DNA from: Candidatus Heimdallarchaeota archaeon | GTDB taxonomy: Archaea > Asgardarchaeota > Heimdallarchaeia > Heimdallarchaeales > Kariarchaeaceae | Reading direction: 5' to 3' | Assembly (NCBI GenBank): GCA_015523565.1 | Contig: WAKA01000203.1 | Span: 1-60,174, forward strand | Length of the DNA: 60,174 bases | Shown: piece after piece, positions 34,266 through 42,284 of the stretch | Position numbering within the stretch: the first letter of the stretch is position 1 | Layout of the letters: every line of letters starts with the position of its first letter | Program-made: the position numbers and the translations under genes | The notes under the pieces: generated by a model | Seen by the model: the letters and a program-made list of their open reading frames with translations, nothing else | What the model was told of the DNA's origin: nothing | The model's database searches: none

Positions 34266-34754
34266 TTAAATTTGATACTCTTTTTTGTTCATGACTTGCC
34301 TGACAGTTAACAATCCGTTTTCAGGATCAAATATTATTGTCCGCCCATAGTTTTCCCCCACATCTTGAGCGACAATTCTTATCCCAAGGTTTTTTAAGAC
34401 ATTGACAACAGAATCTATATTTCTTCTGCCAATATCCAAGGAATCTGTAGAAACGTTGGTTTCAAACATTTTTGCACCGCCTGCAATCTTGGCAACAATG
34501 TTCTCTCTTTTTGCCCCCATGGCTTCCATTCTTCTAACTGCCTCTGGTATTGCAGTCGTCGCGAATTTGCCTGGGTTGGCTTTTCCATCATTGTTCATTT
34601 CTGTAGGGAGAAGAACATGTGCAAGTGCGGCGATTCGGGTTGTTCTATCGTAAAGAACCACTCCGACACAACTTCCCAATGCAAGAGCCTGTAACTTTGA
34701 GGGAGGTTTGCCAATCTGAATTTCTCCAATTTTCGCCGTAAGTACCTCTGTCAT
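34266..34754 (-). CDS. cheD: CheD chemoreceptor glutamine deamidase
   Basis: About 162 residues from the ATG at 34754, whose ATGA overlaps the cheC stop. CheD deamidates glutamines of methyl-accepting receptors and binds CheC. The catalytic Cys is in LALGSCVGVVLYD (about residue 26) and the His in AALAHVLLP (about 43), with a Thr further on expected to complete the triad. The six-codon extension to 34772 in the same frame is unlikely given the overlap. No receptor genes are in the window. Confidence 0.95.
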   Translation of the reverse strand: MTEVLTAKIGEIQIGKPPSKLQALALGSCVGVVLYDRTTRIAALAHVLLPTEMNNDGKANPGKFATTAIPEAVRRMEAMGAKRENIVAKIAGGAKMFETNVSTDSLDIGRRNIDSVVNVLKNLGIRIVAQDVGENYGRTIIFDPENGLLTVRQVMNKKEYQI

Positions 34755-35422
34755 GAATACATTTCCTCCCAATTTTCTCCATAAATGGTTGTCATCAACG
34801 CATTCATTGCCCGTGTGTCTGGAAGAAGGAGAATGTCTCCTTTGATTTTTTCACCGTCCGTAAAAATGTCAACTTCCACAAGCAAAAACCTTTCCACATT
34901 TTCAGGATCTGCCGAAATCAATTCATCAGTCAACGCCCCAACCATGTCTATTGCAAGGCTTGGGGCGTGTGGAAACCATCTTGTCTCGGTGAAACTGTTG
35001 ATGGCTGTTATTGTATGTATCAAAAGAATATTTCCTGTTTCCTTGATGAGTGATATGGAAACCTCATCAAGATTTTCCAAACTTTCAGGAATGGGTGACG
35101 CAATTAAGGTTTTCAACAATTGCTTTACCGATGAGAAATCAAATATCAACAATAAGTTCAATAAGCCCTTGTCTTCTTCTGATGTTTCCTGTAGTATTCC
35201 TGCGACCACTTCTTCTGGAGATGCGGCCAAATGTTCACTGACTTCCTCAACCTTTACAAACCTTACTCTGGGGATGCTCATGTCCACTTTCCTGTTCAAA
35301 AGCTGAGAAAGTGCCGTGGCTGCATGACCTACTCCGATATTGCTTAATTCTTGCAGGGCTTCTATCTTTGGGTCGTAGTCTTGAAAGAAGCTGTCATCAG
35401 GAATCTTTAAACCCATCTGCAT
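34751..35422 (-). CDS. cheC: CheC-family CheY-P phosphatase
   Basis: A 223-residue CheC. Both phosphatase helices are readable: EALQELSNIGVGHAAT (E-x2-N) near residues 22-37 and SLIKETGNILLIH (E-x2-N) near 122-134, so both active sites look intact. It would dephosphorylate CheY-P and, by binding CheD, link signalling to receptor deamidation, as in Bacillus and other archaea. Forms a two-gene unit with cheD. Confidence 0.93.
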   Translation of the reverse strand: MQMGLKIPDDSFFQDYDPKIEALQELSNIGVGHAATALSQLLNRKVDMSIPRVRFVKVEEVSEHLAASPEEVVAGILQETSEEDKGLLNLLLIFDFSSVKQLLKTLIASPIPESLENLDEVSISLIKETGNILLIHTITAINSFTETRWFPHAPSLAIDMVGALTDELISADPENVERFLLVEVDIFTDGEKIKGDILLLPDTRAMNALMTTIYGENWEEMYS

Positions 35423-35543
35423 TTACTATGATTAATTCCTGATAAAAACTAACTGTTATGGAAGGGAGTAATGTAAATATTTGCACTTTTTTTTGGTTCA
35501 GAAAAACAATTCATTTTACACTCTTCAATTTACCTTGGGAAAA

Positions 35544-36137
35544 TCAATTCCTTTCACCATAGTAAAAGCCAAGATATATAGAGGCAAGATTGATCCAAAA
35601 GTCCAAGAATTTGAATGTGTCTTGATAGATCGTGAAATAGATTGTGATTGAAACAATGGTTATGGCTAATATGGCATTCATATGCTCAATTAGACTTGTC
35701 TTGTGCAGATGCTCTTCCTTAACCCCCCTTTTCCTTCGAAATGCCACCTTCACCTTATTGAACATCTGTCCGATTAAATAACCTACAATGATGGTTGCAA
35801 TCTCGACATAATAGTCTGGAATTGGCTTTCCATTGATAATCAAATAAACTCCAAATGCTGAATACATTAAAATCAGCAATGTCCTTATTGTTCCTGCAGG
35901 CAAACCCCATGCCCTGTCTGCACGTGCTGTTGGAGACCTTGGGACAATGGTGCCTTTTGACCGCATTCTGCCGCCAAAATAGAATGCCAGCGCAACAAGG
36001 ACAATGCTTGCAACTTGTTCTGCAAAAGGTTCTTCCCTCAATGTTATGATAAACAAATCTATTGAAAGAAGTATCGTCAAGGTGGATCGTACTGTGCCTT
36101 TTGGTAATCCCAAAGGATATGGATACGGAAATCCCAT
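35544..36137 (-). CDS. membrane protein with duplicated GLPxGT(V/I)R motif
   Basis: A 197-residue protein with about five helices. LGLPKGTVRSTLTILLS near residue 9 and WGLPAGTIRTLLILMYS near 77 are internal repeats, each leading into a membrane helix pair. The second half has a basic loop (KVKVAFRRKRGVKEEHLHK) and two more helices. The family is unknown to me; the repeated GLP-GT-R motif looks like an interfacial or pore element. It lies between cheC and the LmbE-like deacetylase on the same strand. Confidence 0.55.
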   Translation of the reverse strand: MGFPYPYPLGLPKGTVRSTLTILLSIDLFIITLREEPFAEQVASIVLVALAFYFGGRMRSKGTIVPRSPTARADRAWGLPAGTIRTLLILMYSAFGVYLIINGKPIPDYYVEIATIIVGYLIGQMFNKVKVAFRRKRGVKEEHLHKTSLIEHMNAILAITIVSITIYFTIYQDTFKFLDFWINLASIYLGFYYGERN

Positions 36138-36168
36138 GGATACCCATAGAAAAAACTAAGATATTAAC

Positions 36169-36885
36169 TTAACTTACAACATATTTTCCTGGTTTTGAAA
36201 AGTCAAAACGGATATTGAATTTCTCTGCATATTTGCAGTTTGATTCCATGCCATTTGCCCTTCGTCTGGTAAACAGCCATTCTTCAAAGTTTTTCCAATC
36301 ATAGATTTGTGCATAGTATTCTGTTGCCTCCTTTACCCTCTCAATTGTTTCACTTACATCAATATATTTGATAGGAAGGTTGATAATGGATTCGTAATAG
36401 CTAAGAAAAACAACAGGCTTCCTATGCGGTTCCATTTTAATGATGTTTTTCACTCTTGCAAATTTAAGCGCCTCAAATGCCAGATATCCTGTATTTTTAT
36501 GGTCACTGTGTGAATTGAAAAATCCCCATGAAATCACTGCATCTGGTTTTCGTTTTGCATAAAGCTGACCCAATTTGACTCTTTGTTCATTTGAATTTTC
36601 AACACCGCCATCAGGAAACCCCAAAATCTCTGTATCGCTTGCTCCAACTATCTTTCCAATCTCTAAAGTGTGTTTTTCCCTCTCCCTCTTGATTTCTTCT
36701 GCCGTATAATCTGGAAAGAATGTTGTATTTTCCCCAAAAGTAGTCCAAACCATAATTACTTCATCTCCCCTATCCGCATGATTCGATAAGGTTCCAATTG
36801 CCCCCAGCTCATCATCGGGATGGGCAAAAACGGAAACAATGGTTTTCTTCTCACTATCAACCATAGTTTCTCTTGAAAATAACAT
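36169..36885 (-). CDS. LmbE/PIG-L family deacetylase
   Basis: About 238 residues. The zinc-binding AHPDDE motif (near residue 21) plus a downstream HSDHKNTG segment define the PIG-L/LmbE superfamily, which removes acetyl groups from GlcNAc-containing substrates such as GlcNAc-phosphatidylinositol or thiol cofactors. The ATG at 36885 sits about 25 bases after the minus-strand TATA element near 36908-36913; an ATG seven codons later (36864) is the alternative. In archaea the substrate may be a lipid-linked or small-molecule GlcNAc conjugate. Confidence 0.9.
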   Translation of the reverse strand: MLFSRETMVDSEKKTIVSVFAHPDDELGAIGTLSNHADRGDEVIMVWTTFGENTTFFPDYTAEEIKREREKHTLEIGKIVGASDTEILGFPDGGVENSNEQRVKLGQLYAKRKPDAVISWGFFNSHSDHKNTGYLAFEALKFARVKNIIKMEPHRKPVVFLSYYESIINLPIKYIDVSETIERVKEATEYYAQIYDWKNFEEWLFTRRRANGMESNCKYAEKFNIRFDFSKPGKYVVS

Positions 36886-37050
36886 CAATTAAAAGAAAGG
36901 GGTACGGATAAATTTTGGATGATATGCTGAAGGACATAACTATATTGTTCCCCCCAAAAAATTGATCAAAAATAGTGATTAATCCACCATTTGTTGGATT
37001 TTTGCACACTTCTAGAAAAAAACGAACGCAATTTGCTGAATTGATAGATA

Positions 37051-37060
37051 GCATTAAATA
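37051..37060 (+). promoter_or_regulatory. TATA box of the riboflavin reductase gene
   Basis: GCATTAAATA is centred about 26 bases before the ATG at 37082, again with no Shine-Dalgarno, in the divergent region shared with the deacetylase gene. Confidence 0.5.
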
Positions 37061-37081
37061 ATTTTCCACCATAACTAAAGT

Positions 37082-37762
37082 ATGTATAGTCTTCAGGAAG
37101 TGCTAAGGTTAGATAAAGAACCTGAAGAAAACCAATTTAATTACTATGCAAACGTAGCCGTGTCTTTTGACTCATTAATCGCACAACAAGGGCATCCCAT
37201 TCAAATCTCTGATGAAAATGACTGGGCAATTGTTCATTCATTGAGAAACAATTCTATTGGAATTTTAGTGGGAAGTACCACTGTTTTGGTAGACGATCCA
37301 AGCCTTTTGGTCAAGACAAAATATGTCAAAAACCCAACCCAACCAGTCAGAATTGTTTTGGATAGAAGAGGTCGACTGTCTGGAAGAGAGAAGGTTTTTA
37401 AAAATCAAGAAATGGCAAAAACCATATGGGTCACCTCAAAACGGTTTCGTTTCACAAATCCACCTAACTTTGAAATTCTTAAGGTGCCTGAACAAATCCG
37501 CCTTCGGGAACTGTTGCCGAAAATTGAGGAGAAAGTCGAAGAGTTGACTGGAAAGACTGGTTGGATTATGGTTGAAGGTGGCGCTCAAATCATCAAATCT
37601 TTTATTGAAAACGATTTAATTGAAAGGCTACGGATTTACAGATCCTCTAAAATTTTGGGATCTGGTCTTCCACTGTTTGCCCGCCCTTTGGCAAAATCCC
37701 TTTGCCCAATATCTGTTCAACTATTATCCAACGGAATTGAGGAAATTTATTGTATCGAATAA
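37082..37762 (+). CDS. 2,5-diamino-6-ribosylamino-pyrimidinone 5'-phosphate reductase (RibD C-terminal type)
   Basis: A 226-residue single-domain reductase of the RibD_C family, equivalent to archaeal ArfC/fungal Rib7. It uses NADPH to reduce the ribosyl side chain in riboflavin and deazaflavin synthesis. Visible markers are NVAVSFDSLIA near residue 25, GILVGSTTVLVDDPSL near 60 and the nucleotide-binding VEGGAQIIKSFI near 160. RibB and riboflavin synthase are 14 kb away. The 3' end is overlapped in another frame by the open frame of the next hydrolase, but the likely start of that gene is after this stop. Confidence 0.9.
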   Translation: MYSLQEVLRLDKEPEENQFNYYANVAVSFDSLIAQQGHPIQISDENDWAIVHSLRNNSIGILVGSTTVLVDDPSLLVKTKYVKNPTQPVRIVLDRRGRLSGREKVFKNQEMAKTIWVTSKRFRFTNPPNFEILKVPEQIRLRELLPKIEEKVEELTGKTGWIMVEGGAQIIKSFIENDLIERLRIYRSSKILGSGLPLFARPLAKSLCPISVQLLSNGIEEIYCIE

Positions 37763-37832
37763 ATGGCATGATCTGCCAAAAATAAGAGAACTCTCAATAA
37801 GGGTTTTTAATCCTTTAAAACATTCAAGTTCA

Positions 37833-38729
37833 GTGAATAGCGGTATTGATGAGAAAGAGCAATTGGATGAAGTTACTCAATATTTATTGACGTTAAAGGA
37901 AGATGTGGAGCCTCCTGATGGATTCACAACTAATTACCTTGAAATGTCTGACGGTTGCAGATTAAGGCATCTCCATTACATTCCTGAAAATCCCAAGGCT
38001 CAAATAATTCTGATACCGGGATTAAATACCTTGTTGATGTCTTGGTACAAGTTACTGCTTCTCCTAAAGGACAACAGTTTTCAAATTGATTACATTGAAA
38101 CAAGAGAAAAACGTACCTCCATCTTGGATAAGCCAAAAAAGATCACTTATGAACGATTGCTTCAAGATGTCAAAGAATCCTATGAACTGGTCAAGAATGA
38201 TGAAATTACCCAGATTGCCATTGGATCCTCCATGGGTGCCAATCTTATATTGTTGTCATTGGCAAGAAAGGAAATGCAACCACAATTTGCGGTACTTATT
38301 GGTCCTCTGCTTGATTTCCACATTCCCAAATTTTTCAGGTATGTGACTCCTTTCCTAAATAGGTTCACCTTTATGATAATTAAGCCATTGGCATGGAGAT
38401 TTGTTCTTCCCCGCTACCTGAACAAGGAGAAGGATCCATTCCAAGCACACAAATATGAATTGGGATTCAAGCTGGGAGATGCAAACAAAATGAAATATGC
38501 ATTCAAGAGTTGGGCAGGGACTACTTTAAGAAATGACTTGAACAAAATTGACGGAACCAAGACTAAAGTGATCCTTATCGGTGCTGAAGAGGATAAGCTC
38601 CATGCCGCAGATGAAACCAAGCAAATTGCGGAAATGGTTCAAAATGGTGAATATATAGATTTGAAAACCAATTACGCCGCACATGACATGCCACTGGTTA
38701 AACTACTTTTGGAATTGACAAATAGATAA
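37833..38729 (+). CDS. alpha/beta hydrolase (serine nucleophile)
   Basis: About 298 residues from a GTG at 37833; the frame is open back to 37620, inside the reductase gene, but TTTTTAATCC about 26 bases before the GTG looks like its TATA box. Strand IILIPGLN (oxyanion), nucleophile elbow AIGSSMGAN with Ser, Asp in LIGAEEDKLH and His in NYAAHDMP make up the catalytic set of an alpha/beta hydrolase of the lysophospholipase/S33 type. The substrate is not predictable. A start upstream of the reductase stop cannot be excluded. Confidence 0.8.
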   Translation: MNSGIDEKEQLDEVTQYLLTLKEDVEPPDGFTTNYLEMSDGCRLRHLHYIPENPKAQIILIPGLNTLLMSWYKLLLLLKDNSFQIDYIETREKRTSILDKPKKITYERLLQDVKESYELVKNDEITQIAIGSSMGANLILLSLARKEMQPQFAVLIGPLLDFHIPKFFRYVTPFLNRFTFMIIKPLAWRFVLPRYLNKEKDPFQAHKYELGFKLGDANKMKYAFKSWAGTTLRNDLNKIDGTKTKVILIGAEEDKLHAADETKQIAEMVQNGEYIDLKTNYAAHDMPLVKLLLELTNR

Positions 38730-38785
38730 CAAATACATACGTTTATTCGGAAAAATTCTTTTGCAATAGTATCTATAAAGAACTG

Positions 38786-39868
38786 TTGCCTGTTACTGTA
38801 TTGATCGCAGATGATTCACCTTTTATGTTGAAACTGCTTGAAAATACAATCAAAACCGACCCCAATTTGAAAATCATAGGCATTGCCAAACGAGGGGTTG
38901 AATGTATTACTCAAGTAATAACAAAGAGACCAAGGGTTGTAATACTTGATATCATGCTTCCTGATGAAAGTGGTCTCAATATTGTCTATCAGATTATGCG
39001 TGCAAGACCCACCGCTGTTTTGCTGTTTTCTTCCTTGACTGCTGAAAAAGTCAAACAGGACTCTCTTGTCTTCAATTATGGGATTGTCGATTTTATCAGC
39101 AAGCCCCCTGCGGATGTCGATGACCCTGTATTGTATTTGAGAAAAGTCCTCCTGCCAAAAGTGCATACTCTTGCCAAACTGACTGTCTCTAAATTTCGTA
39201 CCATGATCTCAACCACAAATGATGAATTTCTCGGAAGAATGCCGATACATACTGCAAAGGCAGTCAGTATCACCAAACCCAGTGAAAGTAGACTTTCCCT
39301 TTCAAAGAAGGCAATAATTATCGGAGCAAGTACAGGCGGTCCTGGTGCACTGTCTGAATTATTTCCAATGCTTCCAGATAATCTTCCCCCCATTATTGTT
39401 GTCCAGCACATGCCTGCCGGGTTCATTGAATCATTTGCCAGCAGGCTTGACAGATGTTCCAAAATCAAGGTTGAAGCTGCGTCCAATTTGAAAGAGATCA
39501 AACCTGGTCACGCATACATTGCTCAAGGAGGAAAGCATCTGGTTTTAGAAAAATCAGAGAATGGAAAAATTATCTGTAAATTGGAAGAAACTGAAATGGT
39601 CAATTTTGTCCGCCCGTCTGTTGATGTGACTTTGATCTCTGCGGTTCCGATATTCAAGGACAAATTGATTGTGGTCATCATGACAGGAATGGGGAAAGAC
39701 GGTCTACAAGGCGCCAAACTTGCAAAGAAATATGGTGCAAAAGTCATTGCACAAAGTGAAGCAGATTCTGTCATTTTTGGAATGAACAAAGCTGTCATTG
39801 ATGCTGGTATCGTTGATAAGGTGGCACCCATAAAGGACTTGGCTAAGGTAATTGTTGAATTATCCTAA
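38786..39868 (+). CDS. cheB: CheB protein-glutamate methylesterase/deamidase
   Basis: A 360-residue CheB. Residues 1-120 are a receiver domain (LIADDSPFM, phospho-Asp in VVILDIMLP, Lys in FISKPP); residues about 165-358 are the methylesterase with Ser in IIIGASTGGPG, His in VVQHMPAGF and Asp in VIMTGMGKDGL. The TTG start at 38786 is needed to keep the first receiver strand; the next ATG would delete it. It removes methyl groups from chemoreceptors when phosphorylated by CheA. Its 3' end overlaps the convergent cheY by four bases. No cheR is in the window. Confidence 0.96.
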   Translation: MPVTVLIADDSPFMLKLLENTIKTDPNLKIIGIAKRGVECITQVITKRPRVVILDIMLPDESGLNIVYQIMRARPTAVLLFSSLTAEKVKQDSLVFNYGIVDFISKPPADVDDPVLYLRKVLLPKVHTLAKLTVSKFRTMISTTNDEFLGRMPIHTAKAVSITKPSESRLSLSKKAIIIGASTGGPGALSELFPMLPDNLPPIIVVQHMPAGFIESFASRLDRCSKIKVEAASNLKEIKPGHAYIAQGGKHLVLEKSENGKIICKLEETEMVNFVRPSVDVTLISAVPIFKDKLIVVIMTGMGKDGLQGAKLAKKYGAKVIAQSEADSVIFGMNKAVIDAGIVDKVAPIKDLAKVIVELS

Positions 39869-40227
39869 GAAGAAACAGTCTTTTCAATGGCTTTGACGAT
39901 TTCCTCATTTCTGAAAGGTTTAATGATGAATTCCCTTGCACCCGACTTAATGGCATCCAAAACAAATGCCTCTTGACCTAAAGCGGTAACCATGACAATT
40001 CTAGCATTTGGATCAAACGACATAATCTGTTTGACGGCTTCAATACCGTTTTGCTTAGGCATAACTATATCAAGTGTCATACAATCTGGTCTCTCTTTTG
40101 CCCAAATCTCAACTGCGTCAAGTCCTGTTTCACCTTCCGCAACTATTTCATGACCTGCCTCTGTTAAAATCCTTCTCAATACTAATCTCATGAATTTTGC
40201 ATCATCTACAATTGCTATTCTAGCCAT
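39865..40227 (-). CDS. cheY: CheY-like response regulator 1
   Basis: A 120-residue single receiver domain. IVDDAKFMR gives the acidic pocket, TLDIVMPKQNG the phospho-Asp, MVTALGQ the switch Thr and IIKPF the conserved Lys. With the second CheY copy upstream on the same strand it makes a tandem pair. Either could talk to the motor via CheF or serve as a phosphate sink; the sequence does not decide. Confidence 0.93.
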   Translation of the reverse strand: MARIAIVDDAKFMRLVLRRILTEAGHEIVAEGETGLDAVEIWAKERPDCMTLDIVMPKQNGIEAVKQIMSFDPNARIVMVTALGQEAFVLDAIKSGAREFIIKPFRNEEIVKAIEKTVSS

Positions 40228-40357
40228 GGTGGTCCCTCAACACAGGAGTTAATCATATTAAGAACATATTTGATACTATTTAATTGTTTTTTAGTGGAAA
40301 TCATTATGGTGAGTGAATTTTCATGAAAGAATGAAAAAAGACGTCGCATTTTACTCT

Positions 40358-40729
40358 TCATGGGGAATCAAGCACATTGTTGATCACTTGTGCCAATTGA
40401 CTCAGTCTAAATGGTTTAGTGACAAAATCCTTTGCTCCTGCACGCAACGCAGGCTGGACAATGTGGGGGCTGGATATTGAAGTGACCATCACAACCTTTG
40501 CATCTGGATTGAGTGTTAAAATCCTCTTAAGAACCTGCAACCCATCCATTTTGGGCATGACAACATCAAGTGTCACAAGGTCAATCTCATGCATATGTTC
40601 TGCATAGATGTTCACTGCATCAACTCCATTGACTGCCCTGTATACTACATCATGCCCCATCTTGCGCAAGAGTTTCTCTATGACCATTAACATGAACCTT
40701 GCGTCATCTACTATCATTATCCTAGCCAA
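40358..40729 (-). CDS. CheY-like response regulator 2
   Basis: A 123-residue receiver domain with MIVDDARFM, phospho-Asp in TLDVVMPKMDG, switch Thr in MVTSISS and Lys in VTKPF. It shares the MARI-x-IVDDA-x-FM start with the other CheY, so the pair is a duplication. It lies 22 bases downstream of cheW and probably shares its transcript. Confidence 0.92.
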   Translation of the reverse strand: MARIMIVDDARFMLMVIEKLLRKMGHDVVYRAVNGVDAVNIYAEHMHEIDLVTLDVVMPKMDGLQVLKRILTLNPDAKVVMVTSISSPHIVQPALRAGAKDFVTKPFRLSQLAQVINNVLDSP

Positions 40730-40751
40730 TTAATGTGTCACCAACAACTTG

Positions 40752-41699
40752 TTAACCATTCATATGTTCTTGAATTTTCCGAACAAGTTCATTCTTATTG
40801 CTTCTACTACTGACATTTTCTATTCCCATTTCAATTGCTATACGTAGAAGCTCGCTTTTTGTCAAACTGCTCAGATCTAATGGACTTTCTCCAAACTGGT
40901 CGTCCATTGCAGGTTCTGGACTTTTTTGTTTTGGTTTTACTGGGCTTGGTTTGGTACCCTTAACCGTGGTGTCCTTCTTGGATTTTGTTTTTGCCGTTTC
41001 TTTTTTAGTCGCGGGTTTTTCTTTTTTTACTACCTGCACTCCTTTGTCATCCACTATGACATCCTCATCATCGGCAAGGTCATCCAATGAAAAATCAGAA
41101 CCAAATTTATCCTGTGAGGAAATTTTTTCGATCTGTTCATTGGTCACAGTAATTTCATCTGTCGCCCCACTTTCTATTTCCTTGGAGAAGACTTGCTCAC
41201 GCACCGCCGCAAGTTTTTCGAGTTCTGACACCTCATATTCTGACAATATGACTTGCAATGTCAAAATGATCACAATTCCAAGTTCGGTCTGAACCACTCC
41301 TTCTATGAATGGTGTTGCAGTCTCCTTTGAAATCAACGCCAATGACTCTTGGATATCACTTTCATCTACGGTTATCACTGCTTCAACATAATCTACAAGA
41401 AGACCAACCAATGATTTGCCGACATTTACCATCAGCACATAATTTCTTTCATCATCATCATAGTTTCTCTTCGGCTTCCTGCTTTCCTCTATCAGTAACC
41501 TCCTTTTCAAGTCAATGGTGGATATGATTTGACCTCGAAAGTTGATGACGCCTGCAATATAATCTGGTGCTTGGGGTATCGGTGTGATAGTTTCAGGAAC
41601 AAAGACCTCTTGGACATTATGCACATCAAATGCAAAATATTCATCATTTAACAGGAATGTGACCAATTTTTTCTGCTTAACTGTCTGTGCAGTGCTCAT
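40752..41699 (-). CDS. cheW: CheW-like coupling protein with C-terminal SAP/Rho-N-like domain
   Basis: About 315 residues from the ATG at 41699, which has GAGG seven bases upstream; the ATG four codons earlier (41711) is too close to GGAGG. Residues about 10-165 are a CheW fold (FLLNDEYFAFDVHNVQEVF, APDYIAGVINFRGQI, VGLLVDYVEAV). A Lys/Ser/Pro/Thr-rich linker (about 205-270) follows and the last 40 residues (LTKSELLRIAIEMGIENVSS, then NKNELVRKIQEHM) match the SAP/Rho-N/LEM-like helix-turn-helix module. CheW links receptors to CheA; a SAP-like tail could add a nucleic-acid or protein contact. The fusion is unusual. Confidence 0.85.
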   Translation of the reverse strand: MSTAQTVKQKKLVTFLLNDEYFAFDVHNVQEVFVPETITPIPQAPDYIAGVINFRGQIISTIDLKRRLLIEESRKPKRNYDDDERNYVLMVNVGKSLVGLLVDYVEAVITVDESDIQESLALISKETATPFIEGVVQTELGIVIILTLQVILSEYEVSELEKLAAVREQVFSKEIESGATDEITVTNEQIEKISSQDKFGSDFSLDDLADDEDVIVDDKGVQVVKKEKPATKKETAKTKSKKDTTVKGTKPSPVKPKQKSPEPAMDDQFGESPLDLSSLTKSELLRIAIEMGIENVSSRSNKNELVRKIQEHMNG

Positions 41700-41809
41700 A
41701 GATAACCTCATTCCTCCTTTGAAATTATAATAAAAAAGTCATTCCCATTCAGGTTGGAAGAAGCATAGAAACTTCTTTGTGAATATATCACCTGTCTACT
41801 CTTGTTCTT

Positions 41810-42283
41810 TCAATCCACAGAAATTTTAATCAGTAGTTCATTAGCATTGACTTGACTGTTTTCCTTGCAATGAATGGATTCAACTTTTCCCTCTACTGGT
41901 GCAACTATCTCATTTTCCATTTTCATGGCTGAAAGAAGTAACAGGTGATCTCCTTTTTTCACTTTTTGGGATGGTTTTACAAGGATTTTTGTGACGACTC
42001 CTGCCATTGGGGCTGTCACATCACCAGTCATTTCCATTTCATCAACGTCTGAAAGGGCATCCATGACTTTCACATCAAATGAATACCCTTGAATATGGAC
42101 CCTGAAATCTTTTTCAGAAAGTTTTATGACATCCTCAACAAAATATCTTTCATTGTCCAAAACAATCCATAGACCTTCCTCATCTTCTTCAAATTTAAAA
42201 TTCTGGTTCTCGATCCTTGCATCGTCTTTTTCAACATCGACTTCCACTTCAATGCCATTAATCTCTGTCTTTATCTTTTTCAT
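41810..42283 (-). CDS. biotin carboxyl carrier protein
   Basis: A 157-residue carrier: residues about 1-85 are a poorly conserved N-terminal domain, and residues about 88-155 form a biotinyl domain (VTAPMAGVVTKILVKPSQKV) with the biotinylated Lys in SAMKMEN near residue 121. It follows the biotin carboxylase gene after one base. It would serve an acetyl/propionyl-CoA or pyruvate carboxylase; no carboxyltransferase gene is in the window, so the acyl acceptor is unknown. Confidence 0.92.
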   Translation of the reverse strand: MKKIKTEINGIEVEVDVEKDDARIENQNFKFEEDEEGLWIVLDNERYFVEDVIKLSEKDFRVHIQGYSFDVKVMDALSDVDEMEMTGDVTAPMAGVVTKILVKPSQKVKKGDHLLLLSAMKMENEIVAPVEGKVESIHCKENSQVNANELLIKISVD

Positions 42284-42284
42284 T

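Noticed and set aside
37620..37832. Long N-terminal extension of the 37833 hydrolase
   Set aside because: It overlaps the reductase gene in another frame and contains no hydrolase features; a TATA-like element supports the GTG at 37833.
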